Shown: positions 25,765 through 35,900, counted from the stretch's first letter. The stretch is DNA of 64,000 bases from Pedobacter sp. ok626 (GCF_900100435.1 NZ_FNEX01000003.1:372001-436000); one strand, 5' to 3'. Notes: generated by a model not told the origin, from the letters alone. Translations and numbers: made by a program.

Positions 25765-26106
25765 TTACAAGTTCTGCAAGTTTTTAGGTAGGCTTTTCAA
25801 TACCAACTCATAAGAATGGTCGATCAATTCTCGGACTAATGCCGGGCTTAGACCACCATCCAGATAAACGGTATTCCAATGTTTCTTATTCATATGGAAG
25901 CCGGGGATAATTTCATGATGCTGTTCCCGTAATTCTATAGCGCGTTCAGGATCGCATTTAACATTGAATCGGTTGGCTTGCTCTAATCCAATTAACAGGA
26001 AGATCTTACCCCCTACTTTAAATACCAGTGTCTGTTCTCCGAACGGCATTCCTTCGGTGGTTCCAGGTTTACTAAGACAATAATCACGCAAATCTTCAAT
26101 ATTCAT
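25765..26106 (-). CDS. MmcQ/YjbR-family DNA-binding protein
   Basis: The 113-aa sequence is a full MmcQ/YjbR protein: LRDYCLSKPGTTEGMPFGE at the start, FKVGGKIFLLIGL in the middle strand and HMNKKHWNTVYLDGGLSPAL near the C-terminus. The fold resembles CyaY, and the proteins are annotated as DNA-binding, although the role is not settled. Single leftward gene. Confidence 0.9.
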   Translation of the reverse strand: MNIEDLRDYCLSKPGTTEGMPFGEQTLVFKVGGKIFLLIGLEQANRFNVKCDPERAIELREQHHEIIPGFHMNKKHWNTVYLDGGLSPALVRELIDHSYELVLKSLPKNLQNL

Positions 26107-26223
26107 AGCTAGAAAGTTATTATTATGGAATAGAACCCAAAAATATGGGATTTTATCTAATTTTTTGAATACTAATTATTTTAGTATAAATTTGAAGCCC
26201 GTTGGTGTTTTAGCAGTGTTCAG

Positions 26224-26841
26224 ATGAATTTAAACTTAGATATACCCAGATGTTATCCTGGTGAAACGCCTTGGCATAAAAACTGGAAACTTGCCTTTCC
26301 CCCTACTTTCCGGGAGATTAGTTTTCCGGACAAATTGTTAGGGGACCTTCATCGTGCAGATGTACATACACCTTGCGGCACTACTCTCGAATTTCAAAAT
26401 TCCCCAATCAGCATGGCGGAACTGAAAAGCAGAGAGGCGTTTTATCCCAAGTTGATCTGGATATTGAACGGTAAAAAGTTTAAAGGATTCAGGATTCTTA
26501 AAAGTTTGCCAGATGTGGATGATCCCAGACTTGATGGTTATGAGTTTTGTCATACGGATCATCTTTCTATGGTCCGCAAATCAGATCATTTGCTATTAGG
26601 CAACAATGCCAAAAGATTAAACTTCTATCATGCGGAATTAAAGACGATCAAACTTACTTCTCATTACTATTCCTTTTGCTGGAAGCATCCACATGCTGTA
26701 TGGTACCAGGCTAAATGCCCCATCATTGTAGACCTGGGTGGGCATTTCTTATACCAGTTGAAGCAACGACCTCAGCTTTCTGGCGCTTACGCTTACCTCC
26801 ATATGATTCCCCGAAAATCGTTTATTGAAAGATTCATTTAA
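26224..26841 (+). CDS. CoiA-like competence/nuclease-family protein
   Basis: Residues 15-80 read PWHKNWKLAFP, HRADVHTPCGTTLEFQNSPI and SREAFYPKLIWIL. The Asp and the Glu-x-Gln in these segments, and the His-rich surroundings, match the restriction-endonuclease-like core of the CoiA family, which acts in DNA uptake or recombination in competent bacteria. The C-terminal 100 residues carry several His/Trp pairs and match no domain that I recognise. At 205 aa it is shorter than classical CoiA. It stands alone, and a structured intergenic segment follows its stop. Confidence 0.7.
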   Translation: MNLNLDIPRCYPGETPWHKNWKLAFPPTFREISFPDKLLGDLHRADVHTPCGTTLEFQNSPISMAELKSREAFYPKLIWILNGKKFKGFRILKSLPDVDDPRLDGYEFCHTDHLSMVRKSDHLLLGNNAKRLNFYHAELKTIKLTSHYYSFCWKHPHAVWYQAKCPIIVDLGGHFLYQLKQRPQLSGAYAYLHMIPRKSFIERFI

Positions 26842-26886
26842 GCAGGTACACTAAGCGAATATTCAAAAAAATTGAAACACTAGTGC

Positions 26887-26975
26887 TTAGCCGTTGTTTA
26901 TATAGAGCAACCGAAACATTTTTGGTTTCGGGCTAAAAACGAACGGTGGACGACCCTTCCGATCACCCACCGTTT
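26887..26975 (+). ncRNA. Candidate structured RNA: three-way junction plus hairpin
   Basis: TTAGCC (26887-26892) pairs with GGCTAA (26931-26936). Two stems fit between them with no unpaired base at the junction: GTTG (26893-26896) with CAAC (26908-26911), and CGAAAC (26912-26917) with GTTTCG (26925-26930). A further hairpin AACGGTGG (26942-26949) with CCACCGTT (26967-26974) follows directly. The segment lies between the CoiA-like gene and the 91-aa gene at 27042. It could be a 5' leader of that gene, a 3' UTR structure or a small RNA. Strand is chosen by neighbouring genes only. Confidence 0.4.
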
Positions 26976-27041
26976 CTAAATTAACGCTCTCAAGGATATA
27001 AACACATCGCCACTAAAAATGTTTCAAAAAAAAAATAAATT

Positions 27042-27317
27042 ATGCTTAACCTCAATAAAGAATTAAATGAACTGGCCAGTAGCTGGTATAGTTTATCAGA
27101 ACTAAGCAAGAGTGTCCTCAGCAAGCAGGAAGCTGAAGAGGTAAGAGAAAAACAGCAACAGGCTGGTCAACAGTTAATCCCAATGCTTCAGGAAATGCAA
27201 GCCTCAAAAGATACACCCTATGAGACTTATCTTGAAGGAGACACTTTTGTGGATATCTATTTGGATGAAAATGGAGAAATTAGAGATAATGGACATTACA
27301 GCCGTCCAGCGCTTTAA
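27042..27317 (+). CDS. Hypothetical protein, 91 aa
   Basis: A small soluble protein. Residues 1-65 are helical with Gln and Glu runs (VREKQQQAGQQLIPMLQEMQ). The C-terminus reads FVDIYLDENGEIRDNGHY, a short acidic beta hairpin. No signal peptide and no family that I recognise. A T-rich stop region and the radical SAM gene on the other strand follow 24 bp downstream. A structured segment upstream may regulate it. Confidence 0.6.
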   Translation: MLNLNKELNELASSWYSLSELSKSVLSKQEAEEVREKQQQAGQQLIPMLQEMQASKDTPYETYLEGDTFVDIYLDENGEIRDNGHYSRPAL

Positions 27318-27341
27318 ATGGTGATTTTCTTAATCATTGAG

Positions 27342-29573
27342 CTATAAAACCAACAGTCCAAAATCTCTTAAGCTATAAATAGGTTCCGAATACCAGAACA
27401 ATTCAAAGTATTCCATTGTCTTTTCAAAATCGGCTTTAATTTCCTGAAAAGTATAAACCTGTGTATTGGATACCGCTGTTTTTTGTAAGATGGAAGCCAG
27501 CCATTCTCCCTCATTTTTATTAACCTGGATGTTAAAGGTTTCCTTTTTATCATAAAAGGTTAAAATCAACATCTCCAAAGGCTTGTTCTTCTTATACTTT
27601 GTAAAGATTTCTTTATCAGGCTTACCTCCTAACCAAACTACTTTGGCAGTGGGTTTAGTGTTCAACTTACTTTCCTCCCCTATGGCTTTCTCGATAAAAT
27701 CTGAAGGAATGGTTGTTTTCGGAATCTTAAAATCAAACCAATCCTGCAATTTGTATTCGAAGCAGATACCATGCATAAAATTGAAGAGTGACTTCTTTAG
27801 TCCGAAACTAAATTGATCATGGTTTATTCCTGTTTTATCGATGTAATTGATGTCATTATTGGCAAAAGTTCCGACCACTTCTGTCTCCTTAACCACACCA
27901 AATCTTTCTGGATGCATACCAACAGGACTATGAGCGGTCATGGCAAACTGATGCCAGAAGCCAGATTGTAAAACTCCTGCTTCAAACAGTTGCCTCACCA
28001 TTTCCAGACTGTCTATTGTCTCTTGAATGGTCTGCGTTGGATACCCATACATCAAATAAGCATGAACCAACACTCCTGCTTCCGTAAAGTTTCGTGTAAC
28101 CTGCGCAACCTGCTCAACCGTTACGCCCTTGTCTATTAGCTTTAACAACCTATCCGATGCTACCTCTAAACCGCCAGAAACGGCTATACAGCCTGATGCT
28201 TTAAGTAAAATGCATAAGTCCCTGGTAAAGCTTTTCTCAAACCGAATGTTTGTCCACCAGGTTACGGAGATCTTTCTTCTTAAAATCTCCAATGCAACTT
28301 CCCGCATCAAAGCTGGCGGTGCAGCCTCGTCTACAAAGTGAAAGCCATTCTGGCCAGTTTTTTCACTTAACTCTTCTATGCGGTCGACGATCAATTTAGC
28401 AGCAACTGGTTCATATACCTTGATGTAATCCAGAGAAATATCACAAAATGTACATTTCCCCCAATAACAGCCATGTGCCATTGTCAACTTGTTCCAGCGG
28501 CCATCACTCCACATCCTATGCATTGGATTTACAATTTCTATAACAGAAATATATCGATCCAATTGTAAATCACTATAATCGGGCGTTCCCACATCGAACT
28601 GCTTATAATCGCTCCTTAAAGCATCATTTTTATAAACTACAGCTCCATCCTCTAACAAAAAAGTTCTCTTATATAGATGAAAAGCCCCTGCTTTTGTGAT
28701 CGAATCGTAGATCAGCTCAATAGGCAATTCCCCATCATCCAGGGAGATATAATCGAAAAATTCGAATACCCTTTGGTCAGAAAGAGAACGTAATTCCGTA
28801 TTGGCAAAACCGCCACCCATTGATATTTTAATATTGGGATAAGTTCTTTTCACATACTGTGCACAACGGAAAGCGGCATATAAATTTCCTGGAAATGGAA
28901 CAGAAATGACGAACAACTTAGGCTGAATAACAGCAATTTTCTCTTCTAAAATAGCCATCAGTAGCTTATCCATATAGGTACACTCCTGATTTAAAGCGCC
29001 GTAAAGCTCATCAAATGAGTTTGCGCTCCTACCTAATCTTTCGGCATAGCGACTAAAACCAAAATTAGGGTCGATACACTCAATGATAAAATCCGAAATA
29101 TCCTCAAGGTATAGCGTCGCCAGGTGCTTCCCCTTGTCCTGAGTCCCCATGGTACCAAATGCCCAATCCAACTCATCCAATTGCTCAAACCTTGAAGCTT
29201 CTGGCAAATAGTCTTCCTGACAGATTTGCAAAGCTAGGGTTGGATTTTTGCCTTGTAAAAATGCAATAACTGCATCAATCGTTTTGATGTACTCGTTTTT
29301 TAAGGCGAGGATTCGTTTTGAATTTGGGCTTTTTGACTGATCCGATAGCCCCTCTGCATGAGTAAAAAGATCTTCCAAACCTTTTCTGGAAAATAAGGCC
29401 AAAATCACTTCAATACCTAAATCAGCCTGAGTTGAGGAGATATTTTTAGTATTTAAAAAACCTTTGATATATGCGGTTGCTGGATACGGTGTATTCAGTT
29501 GTGTAAAGGGTGGCGTAACAAGGAAAAGATCTGTAGTCAAAATGGAATTGTATTTCGGTACAAAAATATCCAT
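27342..29573 (-). CDS. B12-binding-type radical SAM protein, 743 aa
   Basis: The N-terminal half (TTDLFLVTPPFTQLNTPYPA, KLFVISVPFPGNLYAAFRCA, KISMGGGF) has the Rossmann-like cobalamin-binding layout of class B radical SAM enzymes. The radical SAM domain begins at MAHGCYWGKCTFCDISLDY, with cysteines spaced CX4CX2C instead of the usual CX3CX2C. It continues with FHFVDEAAPPALM and GGLEVASDRLLKLIDKGV. The C-terminal 150 residues are unassigned. The reaction is unknown; such proteins methylate or rearrange unreactive carbon centres. Single leftward gene. Confidence 0.85.
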   Translation of the reverse strand: MDIFVPKYNSILTTDLFLVTPPFTQLNTPYPATAYIKGFLNTKNISSTQADLGIEVILALFSRKGLEDLFTHAEGLSDQSKSPNSKRILALKNEYIKTIDAVIAFLQGKNPTLALQICQEDYLPEASRFEQLDELDWAFGTMGTQDKGKHLATLYLEDISDFIIECIDPNFGFSRYAERLGRSANSFDELYGALNQECTYMDKLLMAILEEKIAVIQPKLFVISVPFPGNLYAAFRCAQYVKRTYPNIKISMGGGFANTELRSLSDQRVFEFFDYISLDDGELPIELIYDSITKAGAFHLYKRTFLLEDGAVVYKNDALRSDYKQFDVGTPDYSDLQLDRYISVIEIVNPMHRMWSDGRWNKLTMAHGCYWGKCTFCDISLDYIKVYEPVAAKLIVDRIEELSEKTGQNGFHFVDEAAPPALMREVALEILRRKISVTWWTNIRFEKSFTRDLCILLKASGCIAVSGGLEVASDRLLKLIDKGVTVEQVAQVTRNFTEAGVLVHAYLMYGYPTQTIQETIDSLEMVRQLFEAGVLQSGFWHQFAMTAHSPVGMHPERFGVVKETEVVGTFANNDINYIDKTGINHDQFSFGLKKSLFNFMHGICFEYKLQDWFDFKIPKTTIPSDFIEKAIGEESKLNTKPTAKVVWLGGKPDKEIFTKYKKNKPLEMLILTFYDKKETFNIQVNKNEGEWLASILQKTAVSNTQVYTFQEIKADFEKTMEYFELFWYSEPIYSLRDFGLLVL

Positions 29574-29724
29574 AATTATTTTAGTATCTAAGCCTTATTT
29601 TAAACAGACAAGCCTTTTTGCTGCGAGATTTTAGATTTTGTAGGTAATGAGCCGGTGCTATGTAAAATACTTTTACACAAGGACTGACCTGATATAGGTT
29701 TCTTATCGCGCAACGTATAAACGT

Positions 29725-29754
29725 ACACAGCCCCACATTTCTGTGAGGCTGTGT
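29725..29754. terminator. Hairpin terminator with CACATTTCTG loop
   Basis: ACACAGCC (29725-29732) pairs with GGCTGTGT (29747-29754), and the inner loop can extend the stem further. It lies between the HPF-like gene (leftward, ends 29830) and the radical SAM gene. A related hairpin with the same loop is at 30241-30261. Confidence 0.6.
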
Positions 29755-29790
29755 GTGATCCTGCTGAGATTCAAACCCAGTCTATAAATT
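29755..29790 (-). pseudogene. Decayed tRNA 3' end
   Basis: The plus-strand text gtgatcctgctgagattc and following aaacccag is nearly the same as the T-arm and acceptor end of the tRNA-Lys at 40953 (gtgatcccgctgggattcgaacccag), differing at about four positions including conserved T-loop bases. No intact anticodon or D arm follows. It is read on the minus strand like the real tRNA. It may be the trace of an old tRNA copy or of an integration event. Confidence 0.55.
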
Positions 29791-29829
29791 ATAGTGTTGA
29801 GCTGGAACAAATCGCTCAGACACGTATTG

Positions 29830-30144
29830 CTAGCGGGCTTTAATTTTGCCGACTATTGTTTCCACTCTGCTTTTTAGCTTGGTAATGGCGCCACGAAGAG
29901 CAAAATCATAACTGTTTCCTAAGCTGGAAACAGCAACAGGTTCTCTACCTGAAATTCTTGCCTCCAATAAACAACGTTTGTCATCTAAGCCCTCCTTACT
30001 TCCATTTTCATCTGATAGATGCACCTCCAGCCGGGTGATTAAATCATCGAACATCCCGAGACCTTCATTGATTTCATTTTTAATTTTTTCTTCGTATTCC
30101 TGATGTATTGTTAAGTTTTTGTCGGTGTTCAATTGAATAGTCAT
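29830..30144 (-). CDS. HPF/RaiA-like ribosome-associated protein
   Basis: The 104-aa protein starts IQLNTDKNLTIHQEYEEKIK and continues DDLITRLEVHLSDENGSKEG, RCLLEARISGREPVAVSS and FALRGAITKLKSRVETIVG. This is the beta-alpha-beta-beta-beta-alpha layout of the hibernation-promoting factor / RaiA family. The family binds the 30S decoding centre in stationary phase and blocks translation. It lacks the long C-terminal dimerisation domain of the long form. Leftward, with hairpin terminators on both flanks. Confidence 0.8.
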   Translation of the reverse strand: MTIQLNTDKNLTIHQEYEEKIKNEINEGLGMFDDLITRLEVHLSDENGSKEGLDDKRCLLEARISGREPVAVSSLGNSYDFALRGAITKLKSRVETIVGKIKAR

Positions 30145-30240
30145 AGTCTCGTAGTTAAAATGTATTGTACCAACTAAACAACAAAAACAGGTATTGGTTT
30201 TAAAATTTCCTAGAAAGTATAGGTTTTTTTAACACAAAAA

Positions 30241-30261
30241 AGCCTCACATTTCTGGAGGCT
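30241..30261. terminator. Hairpin terminator
   Basis: AGCCTC (30241-30246) pairs with GAGGCT (30256-30261) around a 9-nt loop. A-rich sequence stands on the left, which gives a U tract for leftward transcripts. It would end the small lipoprotein transcript from 30298-30585. Confidence 0.65.
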
Positions 30262-30297
30262 TTGTGAGTTCAATAAATGAGAACGTTTGCTTCAGAT

Positions 30298-30585
30298 TTA
30301 CCAAATAAATTTATAATCATCTATACGATCTGATTTTACAAAACGTGTCAATTTCCCCTCATAAAAATAAAAGAATGAATAAGGTTCAGTTTTGGGAACA
30401 AATGATTTGGAGGTAATGCGATAAATATTTGTCCCACTATTATCGATCGACATCAATTCTGCAGAACGGTTAGTTCGTTTGAATTCATTTTCTGTCATAC
30501 CGATCTTAATTGGCGATTCTTGATAGGACATGCTCTTACAGCCTAAAGCCACTACCGCCAGGCAGATTAAAATTACTTTTTTCAT
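30298..30585 (-). CDS. Small lipoprotein, 95 aa
   Basis: The N-terminus (MKKVILICLAVVALGCKS) has a lipobox, so the protein is probably anchored in the outer or inner membrane. The mature part contains PIKIGMTENEFKRTN, which resembles the SmpA/OmlA-like pattern where a short lipoprotein begins with xGMTxxEf. This is a weak similarity. No partner is adjacent. The gap 30586-30910 holds no gene and must contain promoters for both this gene and the 62-aa gene at 30911. Confidence 0.7.
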   Translation of the reverse strand: MKKVILICLAVVALGCKSMSYQESPIKIGMTENEFKRTNRSAELMSIDNSGTNIYRITSKSFVPKTEPYSFFYFYEGKLTRFVKSDRIDDYKFIW

Positions 30586-30910
30586 ACATGTGTTTATTTG
30601 TGTGTGTACCGAAACGGTTTCAATAATGATGCCTTATCAGATCCCTAAAATACATCTGACCCTTTAGTTCTGAAAACGACAATTAACACACTGATTGTCA
30701 ATATTTTTATTTGCGTAATTTTTTGTTTACACAAATAGTTGCTCGCTTAAGAATTGGTTCTTAGTAATATTTACCACGTTATCTGAATCATGTTGAACAA
30801 AGCTAATCGACTGGGGCGTAGCCCTAATACCGAAAGTTATTGCTAAAAGCGACAATTTTGCGAAGTAATTTTTAATGATGAACTTTGGGATATATTAATA
30901 CAACAAAGCC
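30586..30910. other. 325-bp divergent intergenic region, no gene
   Basis: This A+T-rich gap separates two divergent genes. I see no complete gene, no convincing inverted repeat and no tandem repeat. It should contain two promoters. A perfect Bacteroidota -7 element TAnnTTTG could not be placed with confidence. Confidence 0.5.
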
Positions 30911-31099
30911 ATGAAAAACCCTGACCCTATAAATCTGAATTCTACATTCACTGAAAAGGTAATGATTGGGCTCAAAAAAGCTTTGCGAAAATTGGCCGAA
31001 GAAGCCGCTCTAAATAACGAGAGCTTAATCATTGGTGATAAGGATGGAAATGTAAAATCTATTCCGGCCAAAGAATTATTAAAAGGCATTTCCAAATAG
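30911..31099 (+). CDS. Small conserved-type protein, 62 aa
   Basis: A 62-residue soluble protein: PINLNSTFTEKVMIGLKKAL then EAALNNESLIIGDKDGNVKS. Composition and the clean ATG support coding. A helix is followed by a short strand-turn-strand reading IIGDKDGNVKSIPA. Small proteins of this style are frequent in Sphingobacteriaceae; no role is known. It lies 65 bp upstream of the sigma factor gene and may be on the same transcript. The antisense frame is a shadow. Confidence 0.55.
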   Translation: MKNPDPINLNSTFTEKVMIGLKKALRKLAEEAALNNESLIIGDKDGNVKSIPAKELLKGISK

Positions 31100-31164
31100 C
31101 CTTAAAATATATTAATTAGAAATCAGTAAGTTTGGATGCCCCTTAAGAAAATACAAACCAAAGC

Positions 31165-31725
31165 ATGGCGCCCGATTTAACAGATATACTTACTTTACAA
31201 ACCGCTGTGGCAAGAAATGCGGATGAATCTGCCTACCGCAAATTGTTTGTATTGTTTTATACACCTGTCATCCGTTTTGCAAAAGCCATAGTACATTCTG
31301 AAGAACTTGCTGAAGAATTGTATGCTGATGCCATGATGAAAATCTGGTTTATGGGACCAAAATTGGAGCTGGTAATAGATTTTAGAATTTATCTATTCAC
31401 TATGGTAAAAAATTCGGCCTTCAACCATCTGAAAAAAAATAAAGGCCTCCGTTATGTAGGACTGGATGATCTGGAGTTAATGCCGGTAAGCAATGCAAGC
31501 CCGGTTGACCACATTATTGAGAAAGAACTTGAGCATCATTTGAAAACAGCTATTGATAGCTTACCTCCTAAATGCCAGGTGGTTTACAGACTGGTAAAAA
31601 ATGAGGGGTTCAGCTATAAACAGGTGTCCGAAATTTTAAGTATTTCTACCAATACCATTGAAGGTCACATGACAAATGCATTAAAAAAAATTACCCTTTA
31701 TATGAGGGAACATTTAAATTCTTAA
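31165..31725 (+). CDS. ECF-type RNA polymerase sigma factor (FecI-like)
   Basis: A 186-aa extracytoplasmic-function sigma factor. Region 2 is YRKLFVLFYTPVIRFAKAIV with AEELYADAMMKIW. Region 4 is LPPKCQVVYRLVKNEGFSYK with VSEILSISTNTIEGHMTNAL, the DNA-binding helix-turn-helix. In Bacteroidota such sigma factors are released by a FecR anti-sigma and drive a SusCD pair. FecR, SusC and SusD follow in order here. Under release it should transcribe the downstream uptake genes. Confidence 0.93.
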   Translation: MAPDLTDILTLQTAVARNADESAYRKLFVLFYTPVIRFAKAIVHSEELAEELYADAMMKIWFMGPKLELVIDFRIYLFTMVKNSAFNHLKKNKGLRYVGLDDLELMPVSNASPVDHIIEKELEHHLKTAIDSLPPKCQVVYRLVKNEGFSYKQVSEILSISTNTIEGHMTNALKKITLYMREHLNS

Positions 31726-31794
31726 AAATATTTTCAAACAGACCGGTGGTTCGCATTGATTTTATTGTCTCTTAATTGAAACAACAGGAAATCC

Positions 31795-32844
31795 ATGTCC
31801 GAAGATATTTTTTTTAAACTCTTAAGCAGGCAGCTCGCAGGTGAAGCGAGCGAAAAGGAATTACATCAATTGAAAAAAATCATTGATAACGATCCTGAGC
31901 TGAAAAAAGTCTACCTGTCGTTTAACACCCCCGACGAGGAAGTTCGCGAAGAAGACCTGAGTAAAGCTGAACAGGCCTTTGCATTACATTCTTTAAAAAT
32001 GCATTTACATGTTTCTGAGTCATCACCTGATGCTTCTACCAGAGCCATCAACCCTCGCCTACTTTGGCTTAGCAGTGTCAGTTTTTTATTTGTTTGTTTG
32101 CTGTTGCTCTGGTTGTTTTCTCCTTTTACTTCGAATAGTCCATTAAAAAGTCAGGTGGTTACCAAAAAAGGTTCTAAAACCATGGTAAAGCTTCCTGACG
32201 GTAGCTCTGTATGGATAAATGCTGACAGCCGTTTACAGTATGCTGATAATTTTAAGGGCAAACTACGGGAAGTATGGTTGGATGGCGAAGCTTTTTTTGA
32301 TGTAAAGAAAGATCCTGCACATCCCTTTGTGATCCATACGGATAAAATCAACATCAGGGTACTGGGCACGTCGTTTAACGTAAAAAGCTACCCTACTGAC
32401 CAGCTGATCGAAACTTCTCTTATCAAGGGACGGATTGAAGTTAGCTTTAACGACAGGCCTTCGGAAACCATCATTTTACGCCCAAACGAAAAGCTTACCG
32501 TAAGGAAGGATCAGTCCGAACCTATACACTCGGGCTTGAATGCAGAAAATACACCTAAAATTAAGCTGGATAACCTCCTGCGCCCGAACGAGCATAGCCC
32601 GCTGGTAGAAACTGCCTGGATGGAAAATAAGATAGCATTCTCCAACTGTCTGATGTCGGACATTGCTTTAATGCTCGAAAGACGCTTTGATATCAGTGTC
32701 GAATTTAAAAGTCAGGATGTGATGAAATACCGTTATACGGGCATATTTGACGATGAAAGCATTGATGACATCCTTAAAATAATGAAAATTTCTAAACCTT
32801 TTAATTACAAGCTGAATGGAAAAAAACTGACGATAACGAACTAA
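31795..32844 (+). CDS. FecR-family anti-sigma factor
   Basis: A 349-aa anti-sigma factor: cytoplasmic N-terminal part with QLAGEASEKELHQLK, one transmembrane segment (LLWLSSVSFLFVCLLLLWLF, residues about 82-101), then the periplasmic FecR domain starting VVTKKGSKTMVKLPDGSSVW and DGEAFFDVKKDPAHPF. It ends with an STN-like domain (IALMLERRFDISVEFK). It would hold the sigma factor at the membrane until the SusC transducer signals substrate. It starts 69 bp after the sigma gene. Confidence 0.95.
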   Translation: MSEDIFFKLLSRQLAGEASEKELHQLKKIIDNDPELKKVYLSFNTPDEEVREEDLSKAEQAFALHSLKMHLHVSESSPDASTRAINPRLLWLSSVSFLFVCLLLLWLFSPFTSNSPLKSQVVTKKGSKTMVKLPDGSSVWINADSRLQYADNFKGKLREVWLDGEAFFDVKKDPAHPFVIHTDKINIRVLGTSFNVKSYPTDQLIETSLIKGRIEVSFNDRPSETIILRPNEKLTVRKDQSEPIHSGLNAENTPKIKLDNLLRPNEHSPLVETAWMENKIAFSNCLMSDIALMLERRFDISVEFKSQDVMKYRYTGIFDDESIDDILKIMKISKPFNYKLNGKKLTITN

Positions 32845-32968
32845 AGCCAGATAGCGTTATAAACGGGAAATGTTGGACCATTCCCCGTTATCAAATAACT
32901 GATGTCTGATGATTTCCCCGGAAAGAGAAAATATCAACCTTTATTAATCAACTATTCAAAACAAATAT

Positions 32969-35900
32969 ATGAAGAAAAACAAACTTTTCTTTGAGAACCA
33001 CTATGCCTCGCGCTATCGAAAACATTTTCTAAAAATGAAGCTACTTGTCCTACTTGCGCTGCTCACTTTAAATACCAGAGCGTCGTTGTATTCTCAAACC
33101 CGGGTAACCATCGAGTTAAAGAACACCACATTGAGCAATGCACTCAAAAAAATTGAACAGAAAACCAGCTACCGCTTTGCTTATAACAATGAAGTTGTAC
33201 CTTTTAAAAGGTTGATCAGCATTGATGTTAAAGACGCGGATATTGCTGATGTAATGGCTAAGCTGTTAGACAAACTCCCATTAACCTATGATGTGATCAA
33301 AAATGTGGTGGTGATCAGTGCGGATAAGGGGGCCGTTGCAGAAAACAACATTGTAGTACAGGGAATCGTAACCGATGAGCAGAGTGTACCCATGCCGGGC
33401 GTAAACATAAGGTCAAAAGTGCATCCATCTCTGATGACTGTGACAGATGCAAAAGGGCAATTTCAGCTTAGTTTACCAACTGCTTCTGATGTACTGCTTT
33501 TTAGCTTCATAGGTTACCAGACCCAGGAACTGGCTTTACCGGTAACTGGAGATGTAAAGATAAGCCTTAAACCATTGGGTGGTTTATTAAGCGAAGTGGT
33601 GATCAACGGTTACGGTAAGCAGGCTAAAGCAATCACCACAGGGGCTGTGGGTTTGGTTAAATCTCAGGAACTGGAAAACCGGGCATATACTTCTGTAGAC
33701 CAATCGCTTCAAGGTAGAGTTGCAGGACTGCAGTCTGTTGGTTCATCAGGTCAGCCGGGCGCTTTACAACAGATCCGTATCCGCGGGATTGGTTCCATTT
33801 CTGCCGGCTCTGATCCCCTATTTGTTATTGATGGTGTTATAGTAAGCTCGGGGCAATTGTCGAGGGCAACCACCACTTCAAATGCTTTATCTGCAATTAA
33901 CCCCAACGACATTGAAAGCATCAATGTTTTAAAGGATGCTGCAGCCTCGGCAATATATGGTTCGAGGGCCGCTAACGGGGTAATCGTTATTACTACCAAA
34001 CAGGGTGTTCAGGGCAAAACAAAAGTTAATTTTGACATGGAATACGGCCTGACAAAGCTGGGTACAACGCCCGAAGCCGGTAAACTTTTAACTACAGATC
34101 AATGGCGTACCCTAACTGCTCAGGGTGTACTTAACAATCCTGCTTATGCCAAGCTAAATGGCGTGACTGCCGACAATGTATTCACCTTTCTGGATAAAAA
34201 ATTTGGTTCTGGAAGTGGTTTAAATACCAACTGGCTTGACTTGGTACAAAGAGATGGCCGCCAGCAGCAGTATAACTTGAGTATTAGCGGTGGAACGAGT
34301 GCTACGCAATATCATGTATCGGGTGGTTATTTTAATCAACAGGGAACTGTGATTGCCTCAGATTTCAACCGTTACTCATTTAAGGTCAATTTAAAGACTA
34401 AGGTAAGCGATCGGTTCTCACTGAGTACCAGTATAATTATTGGTGCAAACGGACAGAATTCACCGTCAAATGGCAGTTCTTCAGATAATCCCATCACTGC
34501 CGCGGTACATTTATTCCCATTCATCTCTCCTTATAATGCCGATGGAACCTATAATATAGATGCAGCTGTTTTTGGTTCAAAATCGAACCCTCTTTATACT
34601 GCTAAATACAATAAGAACAAGCTCAACCAGTTCAAAGGTTTAGGAACGCTATCTGCCGAGTACAAGATCGCTGACAACCTAAGCTTCACTTCCCGTTTCG
34701 GTACAGACTACAACAACCTGGAGGAAGATACTTATTATAACCCAACACATGGAGCCGGAGCTTTTTATGACAATGGCCTCTCTTCGCGTGCTTATACCCG
34801 TTATTTTAACTGGACCTGGACGAATATGGTAGACTATCATTTTGATCTTCAAAAGGATCAAACCTGGACAGGTAATTTAAAAGTGGGCTATGAAGCACAA
34901 AAATCACAGAATTATACTTCAACAGCAGCTACCACTGGTTTGCCTTTAAACCCTGTAGTTACTGTTCCATCAAATGGGACTACTCCTTTTGAAGCCTCAG
35001 GTGCAAATACAGATTACACCATAGCTTCCTTATTGAGTCTTGCCGACATCTCTTATAAAGGCAAATATGTTATTTCGGGAAGTTTCCGTCGTGATGGTTC
35101 CTCACGTTTCAGCGAGAAAAACCGATACGGCAATTTCTGGTCTGTCGGTGCATCCTGGAATGTTCAGGAGGAAGCTTTTATGAAGTCGGTGCCGTTCATC
35201 AACATCTTAAAGCTCAGGACAAGTTACGGTTTGACAGGGAATGCAAATATTGACGATTACGGCTGGCGACAACTGTACAGTTACGGAACTTCGAGCGATT
35301 ATTCTGTAGCCTATTATAACTTCAACTACAATGGCGAGGTAGGCAGCGGCCCTACTTCTGTTGGAAATCCATACCTTACCTGGGAAACAAACAAGCAATT
35401 GAACCTGGGCCTTGATGTAGGCCTGTTTAACAACAGGTTGTCTTTTACCTTCGATTATTACAATAGAAAAGCAACCGATTTGCTGCTTAGTCAGCCTACA
35501 TCGGGAACTACAGGTTCAGGAGCCTTTTTAAATAACATTGGTTCGATGAGGAATCGGGGTGTTGAATTTTCAATTAACGGAACACCTGTTCAAACCTCAG
35601 ATTTTAAATGGACTGCTGGTTTCAATATCTCCCGGAACATCAACAAAATTACTTCCCTGGTTGACGGAAAAGATATGAAAGGTTCTTCTGTGATCAGAAG
35701 AGTTGGCCTCGACTTTCAAACTTTTTACCTGCGCCAGTGGGCCGGTGTAGACCCAGCCAATGGTAAACCGCTTTGGTATACAGATGAAACAAGAACACAG
35801 ACAACAAGTAATTATAATCTGGCTCAGCTGGTACCTAATCATTCGGCTACGCCTAAAGTATTCGGAAGTTTTACTTCTGCCTTTAGCTATAAGGGCTTTA

